This document shows, in pieces, positions 49,161-60,866 of a DNA stretch of 64,000 nt (position 1 is its first letter; the number at the start of each line of letters is the position of its first letter). This DNA comes from Typhlomys cinereus (lineage: Eukaryota; Chordata; Mammalia; Rodentia; Platacanthomyidae): the NCBI GenBank assembly GCA_023101885.1, contig JALPQD010000125.1, positions 1,141,501 to 1,205,500 of the forward strand, given 5' to 3'. Position numbers and translations under genes: made by a program. Below the pieces are notes generated by a model, which saw nothing but the letters and a program-made list of their open reading frames with translations, was not told where the DNA came from and ran no database searches.

Positions 49161-49928
49161 ATTGACAAAGCATAGTGTTAAATGAAGTGAATGCCAGCAA
49201 GGAAATTGTGCATTTTAGAAAAAATAAAACAACAAAATTAATATTATTTCCAGATAATATGTATGCAAACACAAAACTACAATTTAAGGGAATGCCAATC
49301 TTACCTATCATATGCTTATGTGCTTATGTAACTAAGAATTTAAAGCAGAAAATAAGAAATAGTCTAATTTTCCTTGCAATGAAGCAGAATTCCCTATGAA
49401 TTTTTTTTTTCCAAATTGAAAAGGCCATCAGTGTTTATAATTGCTCACACCACAAAAGGACTAGAGCAAAGACACTGGTCTATTTTCATTATTTCCTTTA
49501 AGTTTCATAACAAACAAAATTATGGAGAGATAGAAGATGAGTGAGACCAAGCCACCCAACTATAAGATTGGACTTGCCTGTATTTTAAAAATAGTCATTT
49601 TCTTCATTATGGGAAATTTGCATTACATTTCAGGGAACATTTGTAAATATAGGAACATTTGGGCATCATAAAAATATCATGAGAATATCATTTTTCATGA
49701 TTACTCTGTATTTGATGACCTCTAAATGATGCTTTCAAAGTGAGTGTCCTGTGAGTGTCTATACTATAACTTCTGTGTAATAGGATTGAAAATCTGGTAT
49801 TATGACACTCAATTTAAAGGTGAAGAATCCAGTACAAACATACATAGGAAAATAACTAGCAGATAATAGTCAATAATAAATAAATTGGCCTATTATGTTG
49901 AAATTTCTGGGATCTCTGAACATGGGGA

Positions 49929-49930
<2 letters not shown>
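49161..49930. other. Unassigned AT-rich stretch
   Basis: No recognised feature. Confidence 0.25.

Positions 49931-49981
<51 letters not shown>
49931..49981. repeat. (TG)n microsatellite
   Basis: About 25 uninterrupted TG units. Confidence 0.98.
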
Positions 49982-49983
<2 letters not shown>

Positions 49984-49999
49984 CTTTATGTACTTATAT

Positions 50000-50590
50000 T
50001 CCCAAGCACAATATATGACAATTCACTTTTCTTTACATCCTCTTCAGCACATAGCATTTATCTTTTTATATTAGTCATTCTTACTGGTGTGTGGTGATAG
50101 ATCATTGTGGGGTAGACTTTCATGTCCCTGATGATTAGTGATATTGGCTATTTATTATTCTTTGAGTAATTGTCTATTCAGGTCTTTTTCTCATTATGAA
50201 ATCAAATTGTTTCATTTGTACTTTTTCATTCATTGACTTGTGTATGTGCAACATACGTTTTGAATACTAATCTTTTATCAGATATATGGTTCAAATATAT
50301 TTTCTTCTAAGTCCCAGTCAGCCTTTTCATTTTGTTGACTTATTCTTTTCTTGATCTTTTTACTGTGATGTAGTACTACTTATTTTTAGAATATTTGCCT
50401 GTGATTTAGGTCCTATCCATAAACATCACTTGTAAGATCAATGTCAAAAAGATTTTTGTCTGTATTTTCTTCCAGGTGTTTTACAGTTTCAGGTCTTACA
50501 TTTAAGTATTTAATCCATTTTGAGTTGATTTTATGTAGACTGTTATATAAGGGTCAAGTTTCATTAACACCATACTTTCAATAATGAATA
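50000..50590 (-). mobile_element. Old L1 fragment, antisense
   Basis: 'tggtgtgtggtgatagatca', 'ttgtggggtagactttcatg', 'tcttttatcagatatatggt', 'tcaggtcttacatttaagta', 'tttaatccattttgagttga' are the antisense landmarks of L1 ORF2. Confidence 0.85.
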
Positions 50591-50599
50591 AGTCATCTT

Positions 50600-50785
50600 G
50601 TCAGAAAGTCAATTTTCTGGACTTGAACATTGAACTTGAACTACACTTTAGGCCAATTTGACCTAACAGATATATATGGAATAATTCATCCAATGGCAAC
50701 AGAATATACATTCTTCTCTAGTGCACATGCAAGAATTTCATGATTGGATCATATACTAAACCACGGAACAAGTCTACACAAATTT
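50600..50785 (+). mobile_element. L1 ORF2 EN-RT linker fragment, sense
   Basis: 'gacctaacagatatatatgg', 'caacagaatatacattcttc' and 'cacggaacaagtctacacaa' match L1 ORF2 coding just after the endonuclease domain. Its strand is opposite to the adjacent 50000-50590 piece. Confidence 0.75.
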
Positions 50786-51965
50786 AAGAAGTATTCCAGA
50801 CACAGAAAGGCAAATGTTGTGTGCTCTCCTTTCCATTCGAATGCTAACCCTGAACCTTCGGAATGATGCACTTAACTAGAAACTCCTATAATATTCATAA
50901 AGCAGAAGGAAACATTTGTTGGGGGGGTTAGTAGTACAGAGGGAAACCCTAAAAGGGGAAATAATAGAGCACAGACGGTAAGAAGATCAAAAGGTCAATG
51001 ACGGGAAGAGTGTTTCAATGGGGGGGAGGAAAGGGATAGAAGATAGGAAGAGGAAGCAAAAATTATCATTAATCACATAAAACACAGCCAGACAGAAATC
51101 TACTTACAAATCCATGGGAAAATATAACATAAAAATTGTCAATCAATGTATCCTACTCAGAGGAACATAGAGCAAAGAGTGAAAACAGAAATTGACCTGG
51201 GATGATCTTGCCAGAAGCTTTGGGAAATTAAGTAGATTCCCCACTACCAGGAAACTGATACCTCCTAAAGAGTTATTGGAGATACAGACCTCAATAGCCA
51301 TCCAAGCAAAATGAGGACTGGCCAATGATATTGGTTGTCTTCCATAACCAGACAGTAAGATCCTGCTACTAACAACACCATGGACAATTATTATGGAACA
51401 TGGGAAAAACAGGTTGTAAAGGAGAGGGAAGATTTCCTATACTGACTCACTCCATAGAACCAGAAGGTATGATTCAGGTTACCAATGAAATGTAGTAATC
51501 AATGCCTTTGCCCAGCTTTGGATGCTGTATGCTACAACAACAGATCTGTTGAGAGGAGTCCAGTATTGCAATAGTGGCTTATAAAGTATGTGTTAACTAA
51601 CTGCTTTATGCTTGGCCCTGGTAACTGTTTCAGGGTAGGCAACACAATCCTGACACTGTAAACCAAACCAAGTATCCACAGATAAAGAGACCATAGGCTG
51701 TAGGAAAGAACACTCTTCTTAGCGTTAACTATACATACTTGACAGTAAGCTACCATCTGTACATGTATCATTATATCCATAGATCAGAGAATAAATAGCA
51801 ATAACCAAGAAATATCCTTGTGCAACTGAAGATGGTTAATGCAGAAAATCATAACTGGCTATAGTAAAAAATGACTGTGGATAGCTTGGCTTTAATCAGT
51901 ACATTTAAACCACCCCATCTCAAGGTGCAGGGAAGTTGTTCCTGGTGATTAAACAAAGGAACTTA
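50786..51965 (+). mobile_element. L1 ORF2 end plus 3' UTR, older lineage
   Basis: 'attccagacacagaaaggca' and 'cattcgaatgctaaccctga' begin the end of ORF2. The rest matches 33850-34990 in order at lower identity. It has no recognisable similarity to the G-rich 3' UTR family apart from purine-rich runs (50920-51050). Confidence 0.65.
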
Positions 51966-51979
51966 CACATAAAAAGCAT

Positions 51980-52255
51980 TCTGAGAGCCTATCTTACCCC
52001 AGCCAGAATAGCCAAGAGCCAAAAACACAAAGAACAAAAAATGCTAGAAATCCTTATACATCATTGATGGGAGTAAAAAATGTGTTATTTTTTTGCAATG
52101 AAAACTACAAGATACTTTTGATCTTAAGATAGTCAAAATAAATTAATAAATGTTCCTTGTTCTTGGAATGGGAGACAATACTGTTAATATCAGTTTTCTC
52201 CAAACTGATCTAGAGGTTCAATGCAATTCTTAGATGCCTTTCTACTGTGAAAATT
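51980..52255 (+). mobile_element. Rearranged L1 ORF2 pieces, sense
   Basis: 'tcttaccccagccagaatag' belongs near the ORF2 3' coding end, while 'gatctagaggttcaatgcaa' belongs upstream in the RT domain. The two are in the wrong order here, so at least one break lies between them (about 52080-52150). Confidence 0.65.
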
Positions 52256-52705
52256 GGCTCATCAATTCCTCAGCTTTACAAAATGCAATGTATTAAAGGG
52301 ATTTAACAAATTTCATTAATGTTTTGTTGCTTAACAATTTCATACTCACATACAAGACAATACAATTATTCTTCCCTTCACTATTTCTTATTTTCCTTTG
52401 TCCCCTGATACCCCTTTTCTTCTCTACAAATATCTTTCTTATATTTACTACTCTTGTTTTGTATTGTCTCCTACTGAGTTTTGAGAAGAATTAAAATATC
52501 AGAATTTGTGGATTATTGTAATTCTGTGCACATTCACGAGTGTGGTTTGCACACGAAAGCTAGTGTTTATTCTGATGTTTATGCAAATGGACTTTGCCAA
52601 CACTTATTTAAATTTATACTTAAAGTGGATTAATTTCATTACAAGTAAAGTTTACTTAACCCCCCAAAAAGTTGTGATGTAATTTGAAATAAAGATATGG
52701 AGGAT
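52256..52705. other. Unassigned AT-rich stretch
   Basis: 52310-52430 could be an antisense L1 3' end ('aacaatttcatactcacata', then pyrimidines), weakly. Confidence 0.3.
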
Positions 52706-52722
52706 GAAAGGATTATATTCTT

Positions 52723-52736
52723 TTTTTATTTATTCA

Positions 52737-52777
<41 letters not shown>

Positions 52778-53035
52778 GTGTGCGTGTGTGTGTATGTATG
52801 TGTGTGTGTATGTGTGTGTGTGTAGAACCACGGCCAAATTCGGGAACCACTATGGACCGCCTCCACCTCCTCCTTGTTTACTTTGGTCCAGGATTCACAG
52901 GCTCCGCCCTACCAGGACCAGAAACACAGGCCGCCCCCGCTTCTGTCCCGAGTCTATACGCGGGGTCTAGGATCCGAACTCAGGACCTTCTGCCTGCAAG
53001 GCAGAACTTAACCCCTGAGCCACCTCTCCAGCCCC
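52723..53035 (-). repeat. Young main-family SINE with 17-bp target duplication
   Basis: The reverse complement starts 'ggggctggagaggtggctca' (A box), has a B box in 'cctgagttcggatcctagac', keeps several CpG sites and ends in a (CA)n tail (plus strand TG run 52739-52822). 'gaaaggattatattctt' at 52706-52722 and 53036-53052 is perfect. Overlapping 88-117-codon plus frames encode Cys/Val repeats from the TG run. Confidence 0.95.
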
Positions 53036-53052
53036 GAAAGGATTATATTCTT

Positions 53053-54059
53053 GATAGACACAGAAATGGCAAGGACTGGGGATGTAGGTAAGGGATAGAG
53101 CAAAGACTTATAATAGAAATTGCATACATCCATGGTCTAAAACTGAACAACCAATAAGACGCTAGCAAAATAAATAAATCATTTAAGCAATGGTATAAAA
53201 TATTTAAAATTTATATTTTTAAATAAAAAATGAGATGAGACTAATTGAAATCTCATTTTTTTCAACTAAATAATGTGCTTTAGACTAAAGTTTCTATGTA
53301 GAGGTGGAAATTTTCAAATGATGCTATAAAATTGCATTCTTTTCTAAAAAGAAGTTTAGTGGTGTTATTAAGAGACTCAAAAACATGTGTTGCCTTCATT
53401 GTCATAATATCATTTTTTAAGGTCATATCCTTAAGAAACTGACAGTGATGTAATTTAAATTTTACTTAAAAAATTTTTGTTAGTGAAAAATTATAGTTTA
53501 AGTTTTAAAGAAAGCTACATCGCTAAATTAATTATGAAGTTAAAATCATACATCATGGTTTTTATGAAGAAAGTATAATTATATGGAAATGATTATAATA
53601 AGTCTTTAAAAAAGCTAAAATATATATGTATGATGTAAATCCTCTTTGCATTTGTAAAAGATGAATGAAAGCTATGCAGAAATAAATATCAATGACACTT
53701 TTATTCGAATTATAGAATTATGGGTGATTTATTTAAGCTCCTTCATCATTCAAATATTTTCCAAATAGTGTTTCATTAATTCTTATGATATTCTTTTGAT
53801 CAGAAAATAAGCAATATTCTTTTTTGTGAACATTTTGTTGAATTGATAACATTCTTTTTAGAAAGAGTAATCATGTCTTTATTGTTATGATTTTGACCAC
53901 GAAAGAGAAATTGCCTAAATTTAGTAATGCATTCAAGCCCAAGATAAATGTGGGTAGTTAATCAATTTTATAGTTCATCTACAGCACAAGTCATATCCCA
54001 GATTCTGGATTAAACCTTTGCTTGATTCCCTACCCTATGCCAGTTGGTCTGTACTCACA
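53053..54059. other. Unassigned AT-rich stretch
   Basis: No recognised repeat or exon. Confidence 0.25.
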
Positions 54060-54074
54060 ATCTCTCAACTTCTT

Positions 54075-54595
54075 TTTTTAATAATTTATATTTATTTATT
54101 TCCGTTCATACAAACTTAATAGGTACACTGGTCCCCTCTCCCTCCCTCCACCTCTCCCTGGACCCCCTAGCTCCCTCCCCCTTTTCCCCTTTCTTCCCCC
54201 TCTCCTTATCTCCCAGTGCCTCCTCCCCCCATCCCTGGAGCATCCTTTAATGTGTATGTCAAACTTTCCTCTGGGCTCTCCTCTCTGATGAGGTGTAAGG
54301 ACTCAGTGGCATTTCCTGGAACTCTTTCTTGTGTTCCCCTTAAGCATAGGAACACTACTGTGGCTATCAATCCCTAGCCTCCAAGGATCCTAGTGCCTTT
54401 AGTCCATGCTAGACTTTGAGGGGTCAATAATATGTTGGTAATTGCGCAGGTCATGCAAAGTCCTATTATGACTGCTTCAGACTTAACTTATGTGGAGTAT
54501 CTTGCATATCATTACTCCTCCCCATCCTTGTGCTCTTACAATCTTACAGCCCCCTCTTCCGCAAATTTCCCTGAGCTTCAGGATGGAGAGAGACC
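54075..54595 (-). mobile_element. L1 3' UTR insertion with 15-bp target duplication
   Basis: A 521-bp 5'-truncated copy. 'atctctcaacttctt' at 54060-54074 and 54596-54610 is a perfect duplication that fixes its ends. The plus strand reads the reversed A-tail ('taataatttatatttattta'), 'ccgttcatacaaacttaata', the pyrimidine run (54130-54225), then the body shared with 48619-49148. Confidence 0.95.
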
Positions 54596-54789
54596 ATCTC
54601 TCAACTTCTTGGGTTACTAGTGTGAATCAAAACTAAGGTGAAGGAAAAATATCCTAGAATGCAATTCTAAGTCAAATATAACTTATTTAAGATTGTTTTC
54701 CACAAACACCCTGTTTTAAATTATGGTGCCTATTTCCCTTCTAATTTGCAGGATGGAAATTAAATATACTTTTTAAAATATACAGTGTA

Positions 54790-54998
54790 TTACTTTTATT
54801 TTTATTTATATTTTTGTGCATGTATGTGTATGTGTCTGTGTGATATGTATGCAATTGCATATTTGGGAATGTTTTAACAATGGTGGGTACAGAGTTGATT
54901 TTCTTTTTCTATCTTTGCGTGAGTTCTAGGGATCAAATTCAAGTTGCCAGGTTGTCAGGTAAAGTGTTTTTACCCACTGTGTCATCTCATCAGTCCTA
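54790..54998 (-). repeat. B2/B3-like SINE, antisense
   Basis: The reverse complement has a head 'actgatgagatgacacagtg', a B box near 'cttgaatttgatcccta' and a CA-rich, A/T-rich tail. Confidence 0.7.
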
Positions 54999-56779
54999 GA
55001 ATTTTTTACAATTTCCATCAATTGCTTTAAATTATATAGTACTGTTCCGATAAGTCCTAACAGAATTTATCTTATACCAATAAGATTGAAAGAATTGCCA
55101 AAACCTCCCCTTTTAAACCTCCCCTTTCCCTGCTTAATTCTCTGGGTAATTCTCCAGTCTTTTCTGGAGGAGCTTCAAGGTCTTGGTTTGTTTGACAGAT
55201 TTGTTTGTTTTTCCTGTCCTACAGTCATTAGGTACTTATCCTGTGAAATCTCTCTGCTGCTAGCTCTTTCCTCTCTAAATTTACACTCTCCTGTTATTTT
55301 TGTGAATGGTCTTGCATTATCAGAGTTCTCAGCTGTCCTAAGGATTTGTAGCTCAAAGTAATTGCCCTGAGCATTTTGGTAAAGGAAATAGGGGTGGAGG
55401 GTAGGTGTGTACTATTGACAGCTATGCAATAATTCAGTTGGTAGACACAAAGGGATTGGCCTTTACCAGAGAATGTCACCTGGCCCCCAGATATATGTTT
55501 TCTTCTTTCTACTAGTACTAATTCATAACCATTACCTCAAAATAACCACATTCATGTTACTTAGCCCTTTTTCATCATTTTAATCTCATTTCTGCAGAAA
55601 TATGTGCTGAATGATTCTTCATATGATCGACTAAATAATATTAGCAATATCATACATTTATGTACCACTGCATGAAATTCCCAGTGAAAATATGGATTTA
55701 TATGACAAATTTAAGTACAAAATGTGAGTGCATTAAGTATTCTGTCCTATAATATTTCAAAGGGTGGGTGTACTATGGTGGCAGGTGAAGACTTAAGAAT
55801 AAAACTGTCTCCAATGATTATCTTGGTCTCTTAACTATCAATACAATCATCTGTCTAGACACCACAACTATCCCACACCCTGTGTCTTCAGATTAGAAAA
55901 TAACCCAATATTTTGTTGTAGAGCATTTTTGCCAATTTGTTTGTGCTGTGAGTCAATAGAGATTAGGCAATGATTTTAGACCATAATGCTGAGAAGAGAT
56001 CACATTGAATATTGGTTTCACATAGTTATATTTATGGGATCTTGAGCAAGTTAATCTTTGTTCCTTAGATCTCTGTGGTTTCAGTGGTTTATGACTTACA
56101 AACCACACAAGCAAATTTGATCTCCATTATAAGTTGTGAAGTAACAAGGGCAAGAAGAGCTCTTATTATGCGATCTTGGGTTGTGTCTTTATAAATTAAT
56201 TAATGATGCATGTTATTAATTAGTTAATTGATTAATAGTTAATTCCAGAGTGTTCCTACTATAAAAATAGTCTGACCAGATCTCCCTTGTGCTTCCTATC
56301 TTCATTTAATATGCATTATGCTTCCTTCAGACACTAGTGCAAAAAGGTCATCTCCAGACTTAGCTTGCAACATCTTATTAGAAAGTTGCACCCTTTTCTT
56401 TATAACTTATTAAATCTTCAATATCATGTTTTAGCAACAGAAATAGACCTAGACAAGTAGCAATATTTATTGTACAGATTATCTATAAAGAACAAGTACC
56501 ATAATAGGAAGCAGCAGTTAGTTTAGTATCTGTGGTATAAATCTCTACATTATTAGTAATATTGTCTGCTTGTGAGTGTGCAAATATAAAAAAGTAATAA
56601 CAGAAATTATGTTGATATTTTATTATTATTAATTCTCAAGGTAATATTTTAGTGGTTATTGATATATATCATGGAGCAAGAGGACTATGTGCCAAAATTT
56701 TCGTGGAAAAAATGTTAAAGAAATATAATGAATAGGTTTGGCTACTTTTTAATTTTATGACTAAATATTATTTTATTTT
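54999..56779. other. Unassigned stretch with AT-palindromic patch
   Basis: No repeat family recognised. 56192-56245 is dense in TTAATTAA-type self-complementary steps. The 91-codon frame at 55086-55361 has no domain. Confidence 0.25.
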
Positions 56780-57030
56780 GGAGTTGGAAAGATGGTTCGG
56801 GAGTTAAGACTCTGATTCACAGGCAGAAGATCCTGAGTTTGGAGTTTGGATGACAGGTGAAAATGGCAGAGTTCTGCAGTTCTGTTCTTGGGGAGCAGAG
56901 CCTGGGAAATCCCAGAACAAAACAAAAAGGACGTAGAAGCAATCCAGGATGATTCTGGAAGACACCCTTGGTCCTGTACAGGGACATACAGTGCCTTCTG
57001 GTACAAACACACACGCACACAATTAATTAA
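56780..57030 (+). repeat. Main-family SINE
   Basis: Head 'gttggaaagatggttcggga', B box near 'gatcctgagtttggag', body 'gtagaagcaatccaggatga', short CA tail. Several overlapping minus-strand frames of 67-81 codons are shadows of it. Confidence 0.85.
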
Positions 57031-57556
57031 TTATTTTATTTTTATTGTGAATATTCAATTTAATTTCCAGACAAAATAGATTTATACCTTTGACCTGAAA
57101 TTTTAAAATGATTAATCTTGGTTTTATAAAACATTTGTTTTCCTCCTATGAATTTATTCATTTATTTTGATGAAAAATCATGACAGGTTTTAAATTTGAT
57201 AGATTTTTTAATTGAAACTGAAGCTAAATCTACTAACATGAGAAACACATGAAAAGGTATTTGAAGGGGAAAAATTACTCTTTTACTGGTGATATTCCCA
57301 TGTTGTCAGTAGAAGTTTTATCCCCTAATAGAAAGCTTTTCCACAAGATATGCAATCCAAGCAAAAGATGGCATTTGAAAAATAACAATAGTCTACCTTT
57401 GAGGAATATTATTCCCTAGAAAATCAGACTGAAAAGTTCAATAACTAAGGTTTTCAACCCAATGGAATTCAATTTTTGAAAGTCCAGAATATAAAAGAAA
57501 TCTCAATGACAAGATATCACCACACGAATATCAAGGCAATATAGACTCCTTATTTT
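57031..57556. other. Unassigned AT-rich stretch
   Basis: No recognised feature. Confidence 0.25.
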
Positions 57557-57634
57557 ATGTATGTATGTATGTATGTATGTATGTATGTATGTATGTATGT
57601 ATCTGTCTGTCTATCTATCTATCTGTCTGTCTAT
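57557..57634. repeat. (ATGT)n then (CTGT/CTAT)n tetranucleotide repeat
   Basis: About 11 ATGT units are followed by alternating CTGT and CTAT units in a symmetrical order. Confidence 0.97.
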
Positions 57635-59070
57635 TTTTTATTTAGCAAGCACTGATATATCACATAGGTCAGGGAAATATATAAAACAAAAATTCTCAAT
57701 ACATTTTCAGTATTTTTTACTTAACTCAATTTTAGAAAAAATATACTGTTTTTCATTAAGTATTGACATTAGAATTTGGATTCTGCTTCATTTATAATTG
57801 TTAATGATATACCTTCATAGAACTAATATATTTGAAAATGTCCCATCCATCATTGAGTCCCCAAAAATAGGAATCATCATATTCACGGCTTTTCCATCTC
57901 TTTATCTTTGTTATTTGGCATTTTAAGAGGTAAAACTAGGAAGGATATATTCCAATCTCATTGAGCCAAAGTGTAGTACTTTAGAAAAGGTATCAGTCAT
58001 TGTGATTTAAAACAATTTAAAGCATAATTGAAAGTACTTGCAGGAAAAATGTCAAATATAAACATCAAAATATCAAACTAAGCCTTACAGATATGGTCTT
58101 TGTTCCACAGAAACTTTGTGCTTGATATATCACTTAGCCTTGAGCATAGTAAGTGACCTATCTCCACACCCCTCCCTTCAAAAAATATCCCTGATGTGTG
58201 GTACTCATGTATGTTTGTTGATCTGTAATTTGGGTATGGAAGCTGGTTAAAAGTACTTAGTCTTTCTCTAGTTTCAAATGATTATAAGGTAAGCAGCATG
58301 TAAAACTGAAAAAAAAATCATATAACTTGGAACATCTTAAATGCTTCAAAACACATGTAACTTCAGAGCAATGGAAAACACATTTTTTTTCACTGTGTCC
58401 CAGATCTCACCAAACAATGGAAAATGCAAAAAGGGTTTGAATTGGGAGACTAGAAGAAAGTGGTCAATAACAGGGAAAACTTACATATTGGCACTTTTAC
58501 CTTCATTATAAGTTGTAAGTGGGAAGGTAGTATCTAGCACAGGCTATTTAGTAGATGAGTATGGTATTGAAAATGTAGTCTCAAGTATTGCTAATGGAAG
58601 AAGTAAATAATAATGAAGAAACTAATATTATCAATCAAACCTATAACTATAATACATGTTGAATGTGTATTATATGGGAGATAAAGGGACACCAAAAAGA
58701 TTGAAATTGATATAGCTACACTCTTCTTTAGACAAAAGCCATACAGAATGTGATAAATCATATGACCTACTGTGTTAGTGCAATTGTGTTAAACAGAAGG
58801 ACAAATGTGGCTTTAGAGATACAGAAGAAAGAATTTCTATGGTTTGATATTGTTGCAAACCATTCCACCAAATAATGTTCCATGATATCATTACAGTAAG
58901 TTTTGCTCAGCATTATTTTCAACAATAATTTTGTGAAGCAACTTACCATAACAATATCACACAGGACTATTCAGAAAGATGGAATTTTTTTCCTATATTG
59001 AGTTCAATTTTGAAAAAAATGTTCTCCCCAAAATAACAACATGATAAAACTTTGGTAAATGAATAAATTT
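57635..59070. other. Unassigned AT-rich stretch
   Basis: No recognised repeat or exon. Confidence 0.25.
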
Positions 59071-59072
59071 GA

Positions 59073-59215
59073 AGCCGGGCCTGATGGTGCATATATATAA
59101 TCCTAATGCTTGGGTGGTGGAAGCAGGAAGATCAGGAGTCTCAGATCATCCTTGACTACATGATGTAGTTCATGGACAGCCTCTGCTACATTACATCCTA
59201 TTTTACTAAGCCACA
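59073..59215 (+). repeat. B1-like SINE
   Basis: 'gccgggcctgatggtgcata', 'tataatcctaatgcttgggt' and 'gatcatccttgactacatga' give the 7SL-derived B1 order. It ends just before the L1 leader. Confidence 0.85.
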
Positions 59216-59461
59216 AAATGAGAAAAATGATGAATTTCCAATAGTTGCCTTATGTAATTTCATATATTAGCATCATGCTTTCTGTAAGAGATTCCCTACA
59301 CCCCTTTCACCCCACCCTGCTCCGCTGGTCGGGACGCCCGCGAGCTGTCCAGCCGGGCCTCACCCGTGACCTAGGTAAGCTCTGTCCTTGCCCACCCCCA
59401 GAAACCCAGGCCAAATAATTCAGTTTAGTGAAATTGAAAGATCTTAAGAGTTAAAACGACA

Positions 59462-60847
59462 ATGCCAAAGTCAAAGTGCAAATCCATGAGAAGCAACACT
59501 CAAGTAAACAAATTTCCCACTGAAGAAATTAATCCCATAATGTTAGATTCCAACAAGAACAAACCCACGGAATAAAGGCCAAGAAAGCCTGACCCAGGAT
59601 AATGACTTTCAAAATATGATCATTACCATGTTCAATACTATGAAAGAGGAAATCAGGGAGGAATTACATAATCGAATCAATCGCTTTGAAGAGGAACACA
59701 AGAGACATTTGGAGGAGTTGAGAAAAACAGTTCAAGAAACAAAAACTGGCATAGAGCAGTTAAAACAGACTCAAGCAGAGTTTAAAACTGAGCTACGGGG
59801 CTGGAGAGGTGGTTCAGGGATTGAGCCTCCACCTTGCAGGCGGAGGGTCCTGAGTTCGAACCCCAGTTCCCACGTATAGAGGACAGGCAGAAGCTGGGGC
59901 GGCCTGTGCTTCTGGTCCTGGTAGGGCGGATCCTGTGAATCCAGGGGCAGAAGGAGGTGGAGGAGTCCATGGTGGTTCGCGAATTCGTCCGTGGTTCTAC
60001 ACATACACAGACACACACACACACGCGTGCACATACACACGCACATGCACACAGTTGAATGAATAATAATAATAATAAAAAAATAAATAAATAAAAATAA
60101 AACTGAGCTACAAGGCAAGTTATCTTCAACCCAGAACTCTACAGAGAGTCTTATCAACAGAAGTAATGAAGCAGAAAACAGAATTTCAGACCTTGAAGAT
60201 AAAGTGGGAGTACTAACCAGCTCAATGGAAGAGGTTGTAAAAGCCAAAAAGATACTTGAGAGAAATATCCAAGAGATATGGGACACCCTGAAGAAGCCTA
60301 ACATGCGTATTCATGGAATACCAGAGCAAGAATCTCAAAATACCGCCCCTGAGGAAATTTTTCAAATGATCATCAAGGAAAACTTTCCTCATATAAAAAA
60401 AGAGAGGCCCATCCATATACAAGAGGCATTCCGCACCCCAAACAGATACGACCAAAACAGAAGCACCCCACGGCAAATAATAGTTAAAACACTCCATATT
60501 CAAGATAAAGAACTGCTGCTGAGAGCTTCAAGGGAGAAAAAACAAGTCACTTTTAAAGGTAAACCTATCAAAATAACAAATGACTTCTCAGTCGAAACAG
60601 TAAAAGCAAGAAGAGCTTGGAGAGACATACTTCAAGTATTGAATGAGCAAAAATGTCAACAGAGGCTGATTTACCCTGGAAAACTATCAGTCATGATCGA
60701 GGGAGAAAGAAAAACTTTCCACCACAAAGACAAGTAGGCCTTCAAAAAATGCTAGAAATGATACTCAAGCTTGAAGAAAAAAACAGGCATATCCAGGAGA
60801 AGAAGGCAAATATAACACCATTAAAAGCGAAGCAATATACTTATTAA
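59462..60847 (+). pseudogene. L1 ORF1 (ORF1p, RNA-binding chaperone), broken
   Basis: ORF1p is the trimeric RNA-binding protein that coats L1 RNA. From ATG 59462 the frame reads 37 codons to TAA 59573-59575; the family-like frame then continues one frame over (59576 on) through a coiled coil rich in Glu, Lys, Leu (MKEEIREELHNRI) to the SINE at 59797. After the SINE the same frame goes on (a 315-base insertion, SINE plus one target copy, keeps phase) with AENRISDLEDKV, then the RRM and C-terminal part with RIHGIPEQE and RLIYPGKLSVMIEGERKTF. It stops at TAG 60735-60737, but one frame over VGLQKMLEMILK continues to TAA 60845-60847, so one base was probably lost near 60731-60734. Without the 315 bases the length is 357 codons, usual for L1 ORF1. 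Confidence 0.9.
59797..60098 (+). repeat. Young main-family SINE nested in L1 ORF1, 13-bp target duplication
   Basis: 302 bases: A box in 'gaggtggttcagggattgag', B box in 'cctgagttcgaaccccagtt', CpG-rich body ('gttcgcgaattcgtccgtgg'), (CA)n with CG/TG changes (60004-60052), (AAT)n and A-rich end. 'aaaactgagctac' at 59784-59796 and 60099-60111 is a perfect duplication. The preserved CpGs and perfect duplication point to a recent insertion. Minus-strand frames of 115-177 codons run through it and are not genes. Confidence 0.97.
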
Positions 60848-60866
60848 AAACTACTAAACATAATAA

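Noticed and set aside
59771..60304. 177-codon minus-strand frame
   Set aside because: Antisense of the nested SINE and L1 ORF1; Cys/Val run from the CA tail.
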